64,000 nt of DNA, from assembly GCF_000247605.1 (NCBI RefSeq), contig NC_016894.1, positions 1,054,001 to 1,118,000 on the forward strand, in the 5' to 3' direction. Position numbers and translations under genes: made by a program. Positions 30,375-38,004 of the stretch are shown one piece after another; position 1 is the stretch's first letter; every line of letters starts with the position of its first letter. Origin of the DNA: Acetobacterium woodii DSM 1030. Lineage in GTDB: Bacteria > Bacillota > Clostridia > Eubacteriales > Eubacteriaceae. Under the pieces are notes generated by a model. It searched no databases. It was given only the letters and a program-made list of their open reading frames with translations, and was not told the origin of the DNA.

Positions 30375-32339
30375 TTGGAGGATTACACGAAGTTTAAACT
30401 TAAAGGAAAGGAAGAGCTTGATGCGTTACTGGCAGACAAAGATGATTTGTTTGTGGTAGCCTGTAACAAATGCTTTAAAGAACTCGAGAGTTTTGAAGAG
30501 CCAGAGTGCGGCTTGTTCGAAGAAATAGCCAAGGAACAAGGTAAAAATATCATTGGTTGTGCAAAAGTTGATTTCCTTTGCAACGAACCGTTGACATCGA
30601 AGAGCTTTCTAGGAACGCTTCCGGAAGAAGCCAAAAATGTGTTTGTTATTTCATGTGGTTTGGGCATTCAAACGATTGCCGAATTGGCAGAAATACCAGT
30701 GTACGCAGCAAGCGACACGATTGCCGTTGATGGTCAGCACGGAATGGCCTTAACAACTACTTTATGTGAAGCCTGCGGCCAATGTTATTTGAATATGACC
30801 GGCGGCATCTGCCCCATTGTTGACTGCTCAAAAAGCTTGTTAAACGGCCAATGTGGTGGTGCTAAAAATGGTAAATGTGAAGTTAACAAGGAAATGGATT
30901 GTGGATGGCAACTCATCTACGAAAGATTGGAAAAACAGGGACGCTTACAAGAGCTATTGGACAAACCGGTAGAACTTCGTGATTATTCTAAGGTTAACTA
31001 CAAGTTTATCAGCGAACATGTAAAATCGATCCGCGAAGAACGATACGAAGGTTATTATGGCGGAATCCATCCAACCGAACACAAGGAATTAAGCGAACAT
31101 ATATCACTGGTTCGTTTCCCGGATCCGTTGAATGTCGTTATTCCAATGTCACAACATGCCGGTGCACCAGCTGAACCGATTGTAGAAGTTGGTCAACAGG
31201 TGAAAATGGGCCAGAAAATTGCTGAAGCAAAAGGCCTGATCAGCAGTGCCATTCACTCCAGTGTCAGTGGTACCGTTGTTGCAATTGAACCACGATTACA
31301 TACCGTTAGCGGACTGGAAGCGTTAGCAATTGTTATTCAGTCAGACGGAAAAAATACCCTCCACGACTCGGTCAAACCAGCCGGAGAACTGGATAGTTTA
31401 TCACCAGATGAAATTATCGAGATTGTTCGGGAAAAAGGAATTGTCGGAATGGGTGGTGCCGGGTTCCCAACGGCAGTTAAATTAAAAGCACCAAAACCGA
31501 TTGAGTTAGTATTACTTAACGGTTGTGAATGTGAACCGGTATTAACTGCTGACCATCGGGTTTTACTGGAATATGCGGATGAGGTCATTTATGGTTTAAA
31601 AGCCATGATGAAAGCATCGGGAGCACCAAAAGGTGTGATCGCAATTGAAGACAATAAGCAAGATGCGGTTGAATTATTACAGGAAAAAACGGCCGATATC
31701 GAAAACATCGAAATTGTTGTTGCTAAAACAAAATATCCGCAAGGGGCTGAAAAAATGCTCATTAAACGGGTAATGGGCAAGCAAGTGCCAAGCGGTGGTC
31801 TGCCAATGGATGTTGGGGCGATCGTTAGTAATGTCAGTACGGCGAAAGCTATTTCAGATGCAATCCAAACGGGAATGCCTCTGATTGAGCGGGTTGTAAC
31901 CGTTGGCGGCGAACGAATGAATAAGCCGGGAAACTATTTAGTAAAGGTTGGAACATCGGTTAAAGATATCATCAATCATTGCGGCGATGTAAAAGGCGAC
32001 GACGTTACGATTAAAATCGGTGGTCCAATGATGGGCTTTAAGATCGAAAACCTGAATGTGCCATTGCTGAAATGTTCAAACGGGATTATCGCGATTGAAA
32101 CCACGGTTAAAGAAGCGGTTGAATGTATCAAGTGTGGACGCTGTGCCGATGTCTGTCCGATGGAATTACGGCCATTATACTTCACTAAATATGCATTGAC
32201 AGAAGACTGGGAAGGCATGAAAACACAAAACGTGATGGATTGTATTGAATGTGGATGTTGCGAATATATCTGCTCATCTAAAATTCCAATTGTTGAGCGA
32301 ATCAAGATTGGAAAAACTGCCATAAGGGAGGGTAAATAA
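30375..32339 (+). CDS. rnfC2: RnfC2: MetV-like domain fused to RnfC-like NADH-oxidising domain
   Basis: A 654-residue subunit of the methylene-THF reductase complex known from Acetobacterium (RnfC2-MetF-MetV). Start TTG 30375 with AAGGAGG. Residues 1-195 match the neighbouring MetV closely, including the block from C131 to C176 (CEACGQCYLN, GGICPI, CSKSLLNGQCGGAKNG). Residues about 225-560 are RnfC-like, with GMGGAGFPTAVKL and LLNGCECEP as FMN/NADH-site motifs. Two [4Fe-4S] sets follow, CIKCGRCADVCP from 584 and CIECGCCEYIC from 623. It likely brings NADH electrons to MetF. metV starts 1 bp later. Confidence 0.95.
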   Translation: MEDYTKFKLKGKEELDALLADKDDLFVVACNKCFKELESFEEPECGLFEEIAKEQGKNIIGCAKVDFLCNEPLTSKSFLGTLPEEAKNVFVISCGLGIQTIAELAEIPVYAASDTIAVDGQHGMALTTTLCEACGQCYLNMTGGICPIVDCSKSLLNGQCGGAKNGKCEVNKEMDCGWQLIYERLEKQGRLQELLDKPVELRDYSKVNYKFISEHVKSIREERYEGYYGGIHPTEHKELSEHISLVRFPDPLNVVIPMSQHAGAPAEPIVEVGQQVKMGQKIAEAKGLISSAIHSSVSGTVVAIEPRLHTVSGLEALAIVIQSDGKNTLHDSVKPAGELDSLSPDEIIEIVREKGIVGMGGAGFPTAVKLKAPKPIELVLLNGCECEPVLTADHRVLLEYADEVIYGLKAMMKASGAPKGVIAIEDNKQDAVELLQEKTADIENIEIVVAKTKYPQGAEKMLIKRVMGKQVPSGGLPMDVGAIVSNVSTAKAISDAIQTGMPLIERVVTVGGERMNKPGNYLVKVGTSVKDIINHCGDVKGDDVTIKIGGPMMGFKIENLNVPLLKCSNGIIAIETTVKEAVECIKCGRCADVCPMELRPLYFTKYALTEDWEGMKTQNVMDCIECGCCEYICSSKIPIVERIKIGKTAIREGK

Positions 32340-32340
32340 T

Positions 32341-32958
32341 ATGTTGATTACCCAACTAAAATCAAAAGAGTCAATTGAATCATTGGCTGTCGGAAAAGTT
32401 GTCATTATCAATTGTCATGGATGTAAAGAAGTTTATTTTCCGGAACACCAAGCAGATGAACTGCAAAAGGAACTTTCAGATAATAAAGAAGTAATCCAGA
32501 TTATTACCACCGATTATATTTGTAATCCGGACAATTTAAAACTGCAATTGAAAAAACACATGGATAAAATCAATTTAGCGGATACGATTCTGGTATTTTC
32601 TTGCGGGGTTGGAATCCAGACGGTAGCAGCTCAATTCGAGGATAAAAAAGTGTACTCGTGTTGCGATACTTACCAATTACCAGGATTTCAGGGAGTAACA
32701 CCGCTAAACGTCGATTGTGGCCAATGCGGAGAGTGTTACCTGAATGGGACCGGCGGAATTTGCCCCATTACGGCATGTTCAAAAAGTTTGATCAACGGCC
32801 AATGTGGCGGTGCTAAAAATGGTATGTGCGAAGTTGACAAAGACATGGAATGTGGATGGGAACGAATTTACCGAAAATTGGAAAAACTGAATAAACTGGA
32901 TAATATGAAATATGATGCACCTAAAGTGCGAAATTTCGGAAATTCAAAACCAGAATAA
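32341..32958 (+). CDS. metV: Methylenetetrahydrofolate reductase partner MetV (zinc/iron-sulfur domain)
   Basis: A 205-residue cysteine-rich protein that forms a complex with MetF in acetogens. Cysteines cluster at C126-x2-C129-x2-C132, C141, C146, C155, C163 and C171, with the diagnostic GGICPITACSKSLINGQCGG region. Very similar in its last third to the N-terminal domain of RnfC2 just upstream. The start is 1 bp after the rnfC2 stop, implying translational coupling. Confidence 0.94.
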   Translation: MLITQLKSKESIESLAVGKVVIINCHGCKEVYFPEHQADELQKELSDNKEVIQIITTDYICNPDNLKLQLKKHMDKINLADTILVFSCGVGIQTVAAQFEDKKVYSCCDTYQLPGFQGVTPLNVDCGQCGECYLNGTGGICPITACSKSLINGQCGGAKNGMCEVDKDMECGWERIYRKLEKLNKLDNMKYDAPKVRNFGNSKPE

Positions 32959-32991
32959 CCAACAATTTAAGATGATTAGGAGTAATTATAA

Positions 32992-33888
32992 ATGAGAATA
33001 ACTGAGCTGTTTCAACGTGACGAGTTTGTATTAACTGCAGAAGTGGGACCTCCAAAGGGGGTTGAACTTGACCACTTGATTAAAGATGCGCATGAATATT
33101 TAAAGACCCGAGTTCATGCTTTGAATGTAACGGATAACCAATCCTCAGTCATGCGTACTGGTTCATTGGCAACCTGTAAAGTATTAAAAGATGAGGGACT
33201 ACTTCCAATCTTTCAAATTACTTGTCGGGATCGAAATCGTATTGCCTTACAGTCAGACGTCTTAAGCGCTGCATTATTGGGCATTGAAAATTTATTATTA
33301 TTAACTGGGGATTACACCACATTGGGAGATCACCCACAAGCAAAACCGGTTTTTGATTTGGACTCCGTGTCACTGATTCACGCTGTAAAAAGATTGGAAG
33401 AAGGTTTTGATCTTGCTGGTAATGCGGTTGATGGAGCACCTCCAAAGTTTGCTAAAGGTGCAGTTGTATCACCATGTAGTGACTCAGTAGATGTCCAACT
33501 GGCAAAAATGGAAGCAAAGGTGAAAGCCGGATGTGAATATTTCCAGACGCAAGGCGTATATGAACCAGAAAAATTTATCAAATTCATGGAACAAGCTAAA
33601 CAATTTGGCGTGCCAGTTCAACTGGGTCTGATCATTCCGAAAAATGTCGGCATGTGTCGTTATATGAATGCCAATGTTGCTGGCGTCCATGTTCCTGATG
33701 ATATGATTGAAGAATTAAAAGCTGACAAGGAAAAAACCAAAGCTGGCGATACTGGGGTGGAAATCTGCGCGCGTTTAATCAGAGAATGTAAAGATTATTG
33801 CCAAGGTGTTCATATCATGTCATTAGGTTGGGAAAACCGAATTCCGGAAATTCTTGACATGGCAGGAATCGCACCAATCGCAAAATAA
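32992..33888 (+). CDS. metF: 5,10-Methylenetetrahydrofolate reductase
   Basis: A 298-residue TIM-barrel flavoprotein that reduces methylene-THF to methyl-THF, the last methyl-branch step before the corrinoid iron-sulfur protein. Seen: VLTAEVGPPKGV with the catalytic Glu, VTDNQSSVMR, ITCRDRNR, LLTGDYTTLGDHPQAKPVFDLDS (in part) and TQGVYEPEKF. Completes the fhs-fchA-folD-rnfC2-metV-metF run. A weak hairpin without U tract follows the stop (33893-33926). Confidence 0.97.
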   Translation: MRITELFQRDEFVLTAEVGPPKGVELDHLIKDAHEYLKTRVHALNVTDNQSSVMRTGSLATCKVLKDEGLLPIFQITCRDRNRIALQSDVLSAALLGIENLLLLTGDYTTLGDHPQAKPVFDLDSVSLIHAVKRLEEGFDLAGNAVDGAPPKFAKGAVVSPCSDSVDVQLAKMEAKVKAGCEYFQTQGVYEPEKFIKFMEQAKQFGVPVQLGLIIPKNVGMCRYMNANVAGVHVPDDMIEELKADKEKTKAGDTGVEICARLIRECKDYCQGVHIMSLGWENRIPEILDMAGIAPIAK

Positions 33889-33929
33889 TAAAAAGAATTT
33901 AATACCGAATGTAATCGGAAATTCTTAAA

Positions 33930-34005
33930 TGCTCCCCCTTAAAGTGGATAGTTTGTGCAACCAAACAGTCCATTTTTAAGGAGGAGTTTTTATGATTGAA
34001 AAATA
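33930..34005 (+). mobile_element. Remnant of an insertion sequence left end (IS3-like)
   Basis: TGCTCCCCCTTAAAGTGGA, then an imperfect complement TCCATTTTTAAGGAGGAG and an ATG whose frame stops after a few codons. This layout (CCCC, AAAGTGGA, inverted partner, strong Shine-Dalgarno, transposase start) is what I know from left ends of IS3-group elements. Nothing recognisable of the transposase remains in 34006-34280, which is AT-rich and shows no gene. Confidence 0.5.
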
Positions 34006-34282
34006 GGTCAGTCAATGCTCTAAAATTCATCGGTTATTATTTGATACGATTAATTTATAAACAAAAATATTTATTTAAATGAATAATACATTGCATCTGA
34101 CGAATTTAAAAGAAGGCTAAGAACAGTTGGACAAATCGTCGAAATTAATATAAAATTAAGAAAAACTATCTGAAGTGGCTATAAGTAAAGAAAAAATAAT
34201 TACAAAACCATTTTAATAGAAACCGTTTGAAAGATGTCTGATAGATTAAACGACATTAAAAAAGGAAGGTGGCGTTCACGTT

Positions 34283-34354
34283 ATGAAAATCAACAAGAAA
34301 GAAAAGGTGCAAATTAGTATGATTTTACTCGAATATAGGTTGGTGGCAGCATGA
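34283..34354 (+). CDS. Possible 23-residue leader peptide of lpdA
   Basis: ATG 34283 with a good AAAGGAAGGTGG Shine-Dalgarno begins a 23-codon frame whose TGA overlaps the lpdA ATG in an ATGA junction. This arrangement would couple lpdA translation to the upstream peptide. The peptide is basic at the start and unremarkable otherwise. It could also be the tail of a decayed gene. Confidence 0.35.
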   Translation: MKINKKEKVQISMILLEYRLVAA

Positions 34355-35727
34355 AAATAACAGTTATTGGGGCAGGCCCAGGCGGATATGAAGCGGCTAT
34401 CATGGCGGCAAAACTGGGAGCAGAAGTTATCCTTATTGAAAAAGATGAACTTGGCGGGACTTGCTTGAATCGGGGATGTATTCCGACGAAGGCATTTTTG
34501 GCAAGTTCAGACGTTTTAGATGAAGTGGAAAGATCGAAAGCCTTTGGTATTATTGTTGATGGTGACATTAAAATCGATTATCCGGCCATACTGGCGCGAA
34601 AAAACAAAATTGTAGCTGATAGCGTTGCTGGAATCAATTATTTAATGAAAACAAACAAAATTAGCGTAATTAAAGGTTTGGGTAAGCTTATTGATCAAAA
34701 TACGGTCGCAGTAACAAAAGATGATGGCACAACTGAAAACATCATGAGTGATAAAATAATCTTAGCAACAGGGTCGATTCCGGTTAATCCGGGAATATTT
34801 AAATATGACGGTAAAAAAGTCATTACTTCGGATGAAGTGTTAGATCTTGAAGTGTTGCCGGAATCAATGGTTATTGTCGGCGGCGGCGTTATTGGTTGTG
34901 AAATTGGTCAGTTCTTAAGCCGCATGGGGGTCACCATAACAATTGTGGAAGGGTTAACACAACTGCTTCCTAATATGGATGAAGATGTTTCAAAACAACT
35001 TTTACGTCAGTTTAAAAAAGAAAAAATTAAAGTGATTACTGGTGTTGGCGTGGCTGAAGTAAATGTTGGTGATGATCGTGTTATCGCTGAACTCGCAAAT
35101 GGAAAAGTGGTTGAAGCACAAACCATGTTAGTGTGTATTGGCCGACGCGGTTATACCGATGGTTTAAATGCAAAAGCAGTTGGGGTTGCATTTGATGATA
35201 AAGGCCGCATTACGGTTAATGATAAAATGGAAACATTAGTTGAGGGAATTTATGCTATCGGCGATATTGTTGCATCCCCACAATTAGCTCATGTTGCATC
35301 GTTTGAAGGGATCACGGCAGCTTATAATGCGGTGAAAGATGCCGGTAAAAAGGTATCCTATAAAGCGGTTCCGGGTTGCGTATTCACCGATCCAGAAATT
35401 GCAGCTTGTGGTTTATCGGAAAAAGACTGTCAAAGTCAGGGAATACCCTATAAAATTGGAACTTATGACTACCGGGCGTTGGGCAAAGCGCGAGCGATGG
35501 GAAAATTGACCGGATTTTTTAAAGTCATTGTTGATGATAAAGATGTGATTATCGGAGGCGCTGTCGTTGGGGCTCATGGAGCAGATTTGTTGGCGGAACT
35601 GACGTTAGCGGTTGAACTTGGATTAACGGCGGAACAAGTCGGGAATGTGATCCATCCTCATCCGGCGTTGTCAGAAGGCTTGAAGGAAGCCCTTCATGAT
35701 GTTCATGGAATGAGTATTAATAAATAA
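34351..35727 (+). CDS. lpdA: Dihydrolipoyl dehydrogenase
   Basis: A 458-residue flavoprotein that reoxidises dihydrolipoamide with NAD. FAD fold GAGPGGYEAA at 7-16; redox disulfide in GGTCLNRGCIP (C38, C43); second dinucleotide fold IVGGGVIGCEIG; C-terminal HPHPALSE with catalytic His437 and Glu442. gcvH follows, so it likely serves a glycine cleavage/reductive glycine system that exchanges methylene-THF with the upstream folate genes. Genes for the P and T proteins are not in this window. Confidence 0.95.
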   Translation: MKITVIGAGPGGYEAAIMAAKLGAEVILIEKDELGGTCLNRGCIPTKAFLASSDVLDEVERSKAFGIIVDGDIKIDYPAILARKNKIVADSVAGINYLMKTNKISVIKGLGKLIDQNTVAVTKDDGTTENIMSDKIILATGSIPVNPGIFKYDGKKVITSDEVLDLEVLPESMVIVGGGVIGCEIGQFLSRMGVTITIVEGLTQLLPNMDEDVSKQLLRQFKKEKIKVITGVGVAEVNVGDDRVIAELANGKVVEAQTMLVCIGRRGYTDGLNAKAVGVAFDDKGRITVNDKMETLVEGIYAIGDIVASPQLAHVASFEGITAAYNAVKDAGKKVSYKAVPGCVFTDPEIAACGLSEKDCQSQGIPYKIGTYDYRALGKARAMGKLTGFFKVIVDDKDVIIGGAVVGAHGADLLAELTLAVELGLTAEQVGNVIHPHPALSEGLKEALHDVHGMSINK

Positions 35728-35810
35728 TTGATTACGGTGATCGGTAACGTCGATATTGATTGCGTTTGAGGTTTTTATGGATAAAATATGATCAAAAGGG
35801 AGTAAGTAAA

Positions 35811-36191
35811 ATGAATATACCAGATGAATTAAAATATGAAAAAGATCAACACATTTGGGTGTCTGTTGAAGGTAATCAAGCAACGTTAGGAATTACCGAT
35901 TTTGCTCAAAACCAATTGGGAGAATTGCTGTTCGTAGAGTTACCGGATGTTGATGACGAATTTGCCAAAGGCGACGAATTTTCAGTTGTAGAATCATCAA
36001 AAAAAGTATCGCCTTTGGAAGCACCGTTTGCATTTAAGGTTATTGCGGTAAATGATGCCTTGGATGATGAACCGGAGCTGATTAATCAAGACGCCTATAT
36101 AAATTGGATTATAAAAGTTGAAATGACCACTGAAGATGCTATCAGTGATTTAGTAAATGCGGCTGGATATGAAGCCGAAATTACTAATTAA
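35811..36191 (+). CDS. gcvH: Glycine cleavage system H protein
   Basis: A 126-residue lipoyl carrier. Start ATG 35811 is preceded by AAAGGGAG; an earlier in-frame start at 35760 lacks support. The lipoyl-lysine region reads VVESSKKVSP, with Lys64 aligned to the lipoylated lysine of the usual ESVKA motif. H protein plus Lpd without the other subunits is common near Wood-Ljungdahl genes. Confidence 0.92.
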   Translation: MNIPDELKYEKDQHIWVSVEGNQATLGITDFAQNQLGELLFVELPDVDDEFAKGDEFSVVESSKKVSPLEAPFAFKVIAVNDALDDEPELINQDAYINWIIKVEMTTEDAISDLVNAAGYEAEITN

Positions 36192-36200
36192 TACGAAAAG

Positions 36201-37058
36201 ATGCTGATTGATTGTCATATTCATTGTGGACTGGGTCAATTCAAAAACTTCAGCAGTGCTGAGCGTCTCGATACAACTGCGGTTGAAAAAATGAAAGCAG
36301 TTATTCAGGTCTATCATAAAAACGGCGTAGACGCAATCCGTGATGGTGGGGATCGTAGTGGAATTGGAGTAATTTTTAGAGATGTTGCGAAAGATGCGGG
36401 AATTGTTTTTAAGACCCCCATCCGGGCACTTTTTAAAAAAGGTCATTATGGGGACTTTCTCGGGGATGCGGTTGAAACAGGCATTGATGGTAAAATAAAA
36501 ATGGACGCTCTGATCAAAGAAAAACCTGACTTCATCAAAATAATTTTAACTGGGATCATGAGTTTTACTGATTTTGGCAGTTCCGGTCCCGTTGGCTTTT
36601 CTAAAAGTGATTTTTCGCAAATGGTTGATCATGCCCATCAAAATGGCTTATCGGTGATGGTTCACGCGAATACGCCCGCCGGCATTATGATTGCGCTTGA
36701 GGCCGGGGCCGATACCATTGAACACGGCTACGGAATTGACGACGATTGCCTTTATGCGATGCGCGAGAGTGGGGTTATTTGGGTACCGACCCTGGCTCCT
36801 TTTGCGAATATTGCCAGGTGTGATGATAATAGCCCCATGAAAAAATATAAAAAGGTTTCGGAGGCCTATTTTAAACAACATCGGTTGATGGTAAAAAAAG
36901 CGCATAAAATGGGTGTGAACATTGCCTTGGGCAGTGATTCAGGAGCAACGTTAGTTCCTCTGGGGCAAGGTACTTTAGACGAGTTAAGGTACCTGCTGGA
37001 TTGTGGTGTGACAAAAGAAGAACTGGAAGAAATCGGAAAAAGAGTCATAGCGCTTTAA
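36201..37058 (+). CDS. Amidohydrolase-superfamily protein
   Basis: A 285-residue metal-dependent hydrolase. The N-terminal HxH metal motif is H6-I-H8; the pattern MVHANTP, DTIEHGYGID and the C-terminal LGSDSGAT supply the remaining expected His/Asp ligands of an imidazolonepropionase-like barrel. It starts 9 bp after gcvH, so it is likely co-transcribed, and a terminator follows. The usual N-terminal beta-sandwich is missing, making it a shorter, barrel-only form. Substrate unknown. Confidence 0.82.
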   Translation: MLIDCHIHCGLGQFKNFSSAERLDTTAVEKMKAVIQVYHKNGVDAIRDGGDRSGIGVIFRDVAKDAGIVFKTPIRALFKKGHYGDFLGDAVETGIDGKIKMDALIKEKPDFIKIILTGIMSFTDFGSSGPVGFSKSDFSQMVDHAHQNGLSVMVHANTPAGIMIALEAGADTIEHGYGIDDDCLYAMRESGVIWVPTLAPFANIARCDDNSPMKKYKKVSEAYFKQHRLMVKKAHKMGVNIALGSDSGATLVPLGQGTLDELRYLLDCGVTKEELEEIGKRVIAL

Positions 37059-37075
37059 TTATTTATCGATATCAG

Positions 37076-37114
37076 GGAGTCTCTGGAAATTTATTTACAG
37101 AGATTCCTTCTTTG
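37076..37114 (+). terminator. Terminator after the amidohydrolase gene
   Basis: GGAGTCTCTG pairs with CAGAGATTCC (one G-U pair), 12-nt loop, followed by TTCTTT. Confidence 0.72.
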
Positions 37115-37214
37115 TAATTCGATCTTGATTAAAAGTAATTATTACTGGCAATCATGGCAATCATCGGATAAAATAGGAAAATAGATATTGGATGCGAAAA
37201 TAGGGGATGAATCA

Positions 37215-37847
37215 ATGAAAAAAATAATGCTTGTGAGACCAAAAGATTTTGTGGATATTTCATTGGAAATTCCTGGTATCATCACAGATGTAAAATATTT
37301 CACGGGAGATAATTTTGTTGGCGAAAAAATAGATGGTTATGAAAAACCAGCGATTTTATTAACTGAAAAAGCTGCAATTGCTTTGGAACGGGTACAACGA
37401 CAACTGATGGAAGAAGGGTGCGGACTGAAAGTTTTTGATGGTTATCGACCCAAGCGTGCGGTGGCGCATTTCATCCGTTGGGGAAAGCAGGAAGAGAACG
37501 GGAAGACTAAAAGTATTTATTATCCAGACATGACGCGCCGGGAGATTTTTGAAAATGGTTTTATAGCACCGGAATCTTCACATACCCGAGGAAGTACCGT
37601 AGATTTAACCGTCGTAAAATTAGAAACAGGAACTGAAATCGATATGGGGGGGAGCTTTGACTTTTTTTCGGAGGTCTCTTATAGTGATTATGATCATCTA
37701 ACACTTGATCAAAGTAAAAATCGGGTTCAATTGCGTTATTTAATGCGTTCAGAAGGATTTGAGCCGCTGCAGCAGGAATGGTGGCATTTTACCCTTTCGA
37801 ATGAACCGTATCCTGAAATCTACTTTGACTTTCCAATTCAAGACTGA
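37215..37847 (+). CDS. D-alanyl-D-alanine dipeptidase (VanX/DdpX family, peptidase M15D)
   Basis: A 210-residue zinc dipeptidase. The metal and catalytic residues are all seen: H123 and D130 in SSHTRGSTVDLT, E188 and H191 in EWWHF, and the transition-state arginine in DGYRPK. I start at ATG 37215, which has a GGGGATG Shine-Dalgarno; an upstream in-frame ATG at 37188 is weaker. Non-resistance homologues act in D-Ala-D-Ala turnover or cell-wall recycling. No vanH/vanA genes are next to it, so glycopeptide resistance is not implied. Confidence 0.9.
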   Translation: MKKIMLVRPKDFVDISLEIPGIITDVKYFTGDNFVGEKIDGYEKPAILLTEKAAIALERVQRQLMEEGCGLKVFDGYRPKRAVAHFIRWGKQEENGKTKSIYYPDMTRREIFENGFIAPESSHTRGSTVDLTVVKLETGTEIDMGGSFDFFSEVSYSDYDHLTLDQSKNRVQLRYLMRSEGFEPLQQEWWHFTLSNEPYPEIYFDFPIQD

Positions 37848-37948
37848 TTTAGATGTTCTTAATAAACATAGGATATAATAAAAATTCAATCTTAAATTTG
37901 TATTTTTATGGAAAATGTCACTTTTTATTAATGAATTACAAAAAAATG

Positions 37949-37957
37949 TGATATAAT
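37949..37957 (+). promoter_or_regulatory. Candidate extended -10 for the UPF0182 gene
   Basis: TGA-TATAAT about 48 bp before the start codon. No good -35 at the right distance, so support is moderate. Confidence 0.45.
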
Positions 37958-38004
37958 AATAAAATTAGATTAAAATATTGTACCATTAGGAAAGAAGTGA
38001 AATT

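Noticed and set aside
37215-37847. Vancomycin resistance locus suggested by the VanX-like gene
   Set aside because: No vanA/vanH or vanRS homologues nearby; stand-alone dipeptidases of this family are common housekeeping enzymes.
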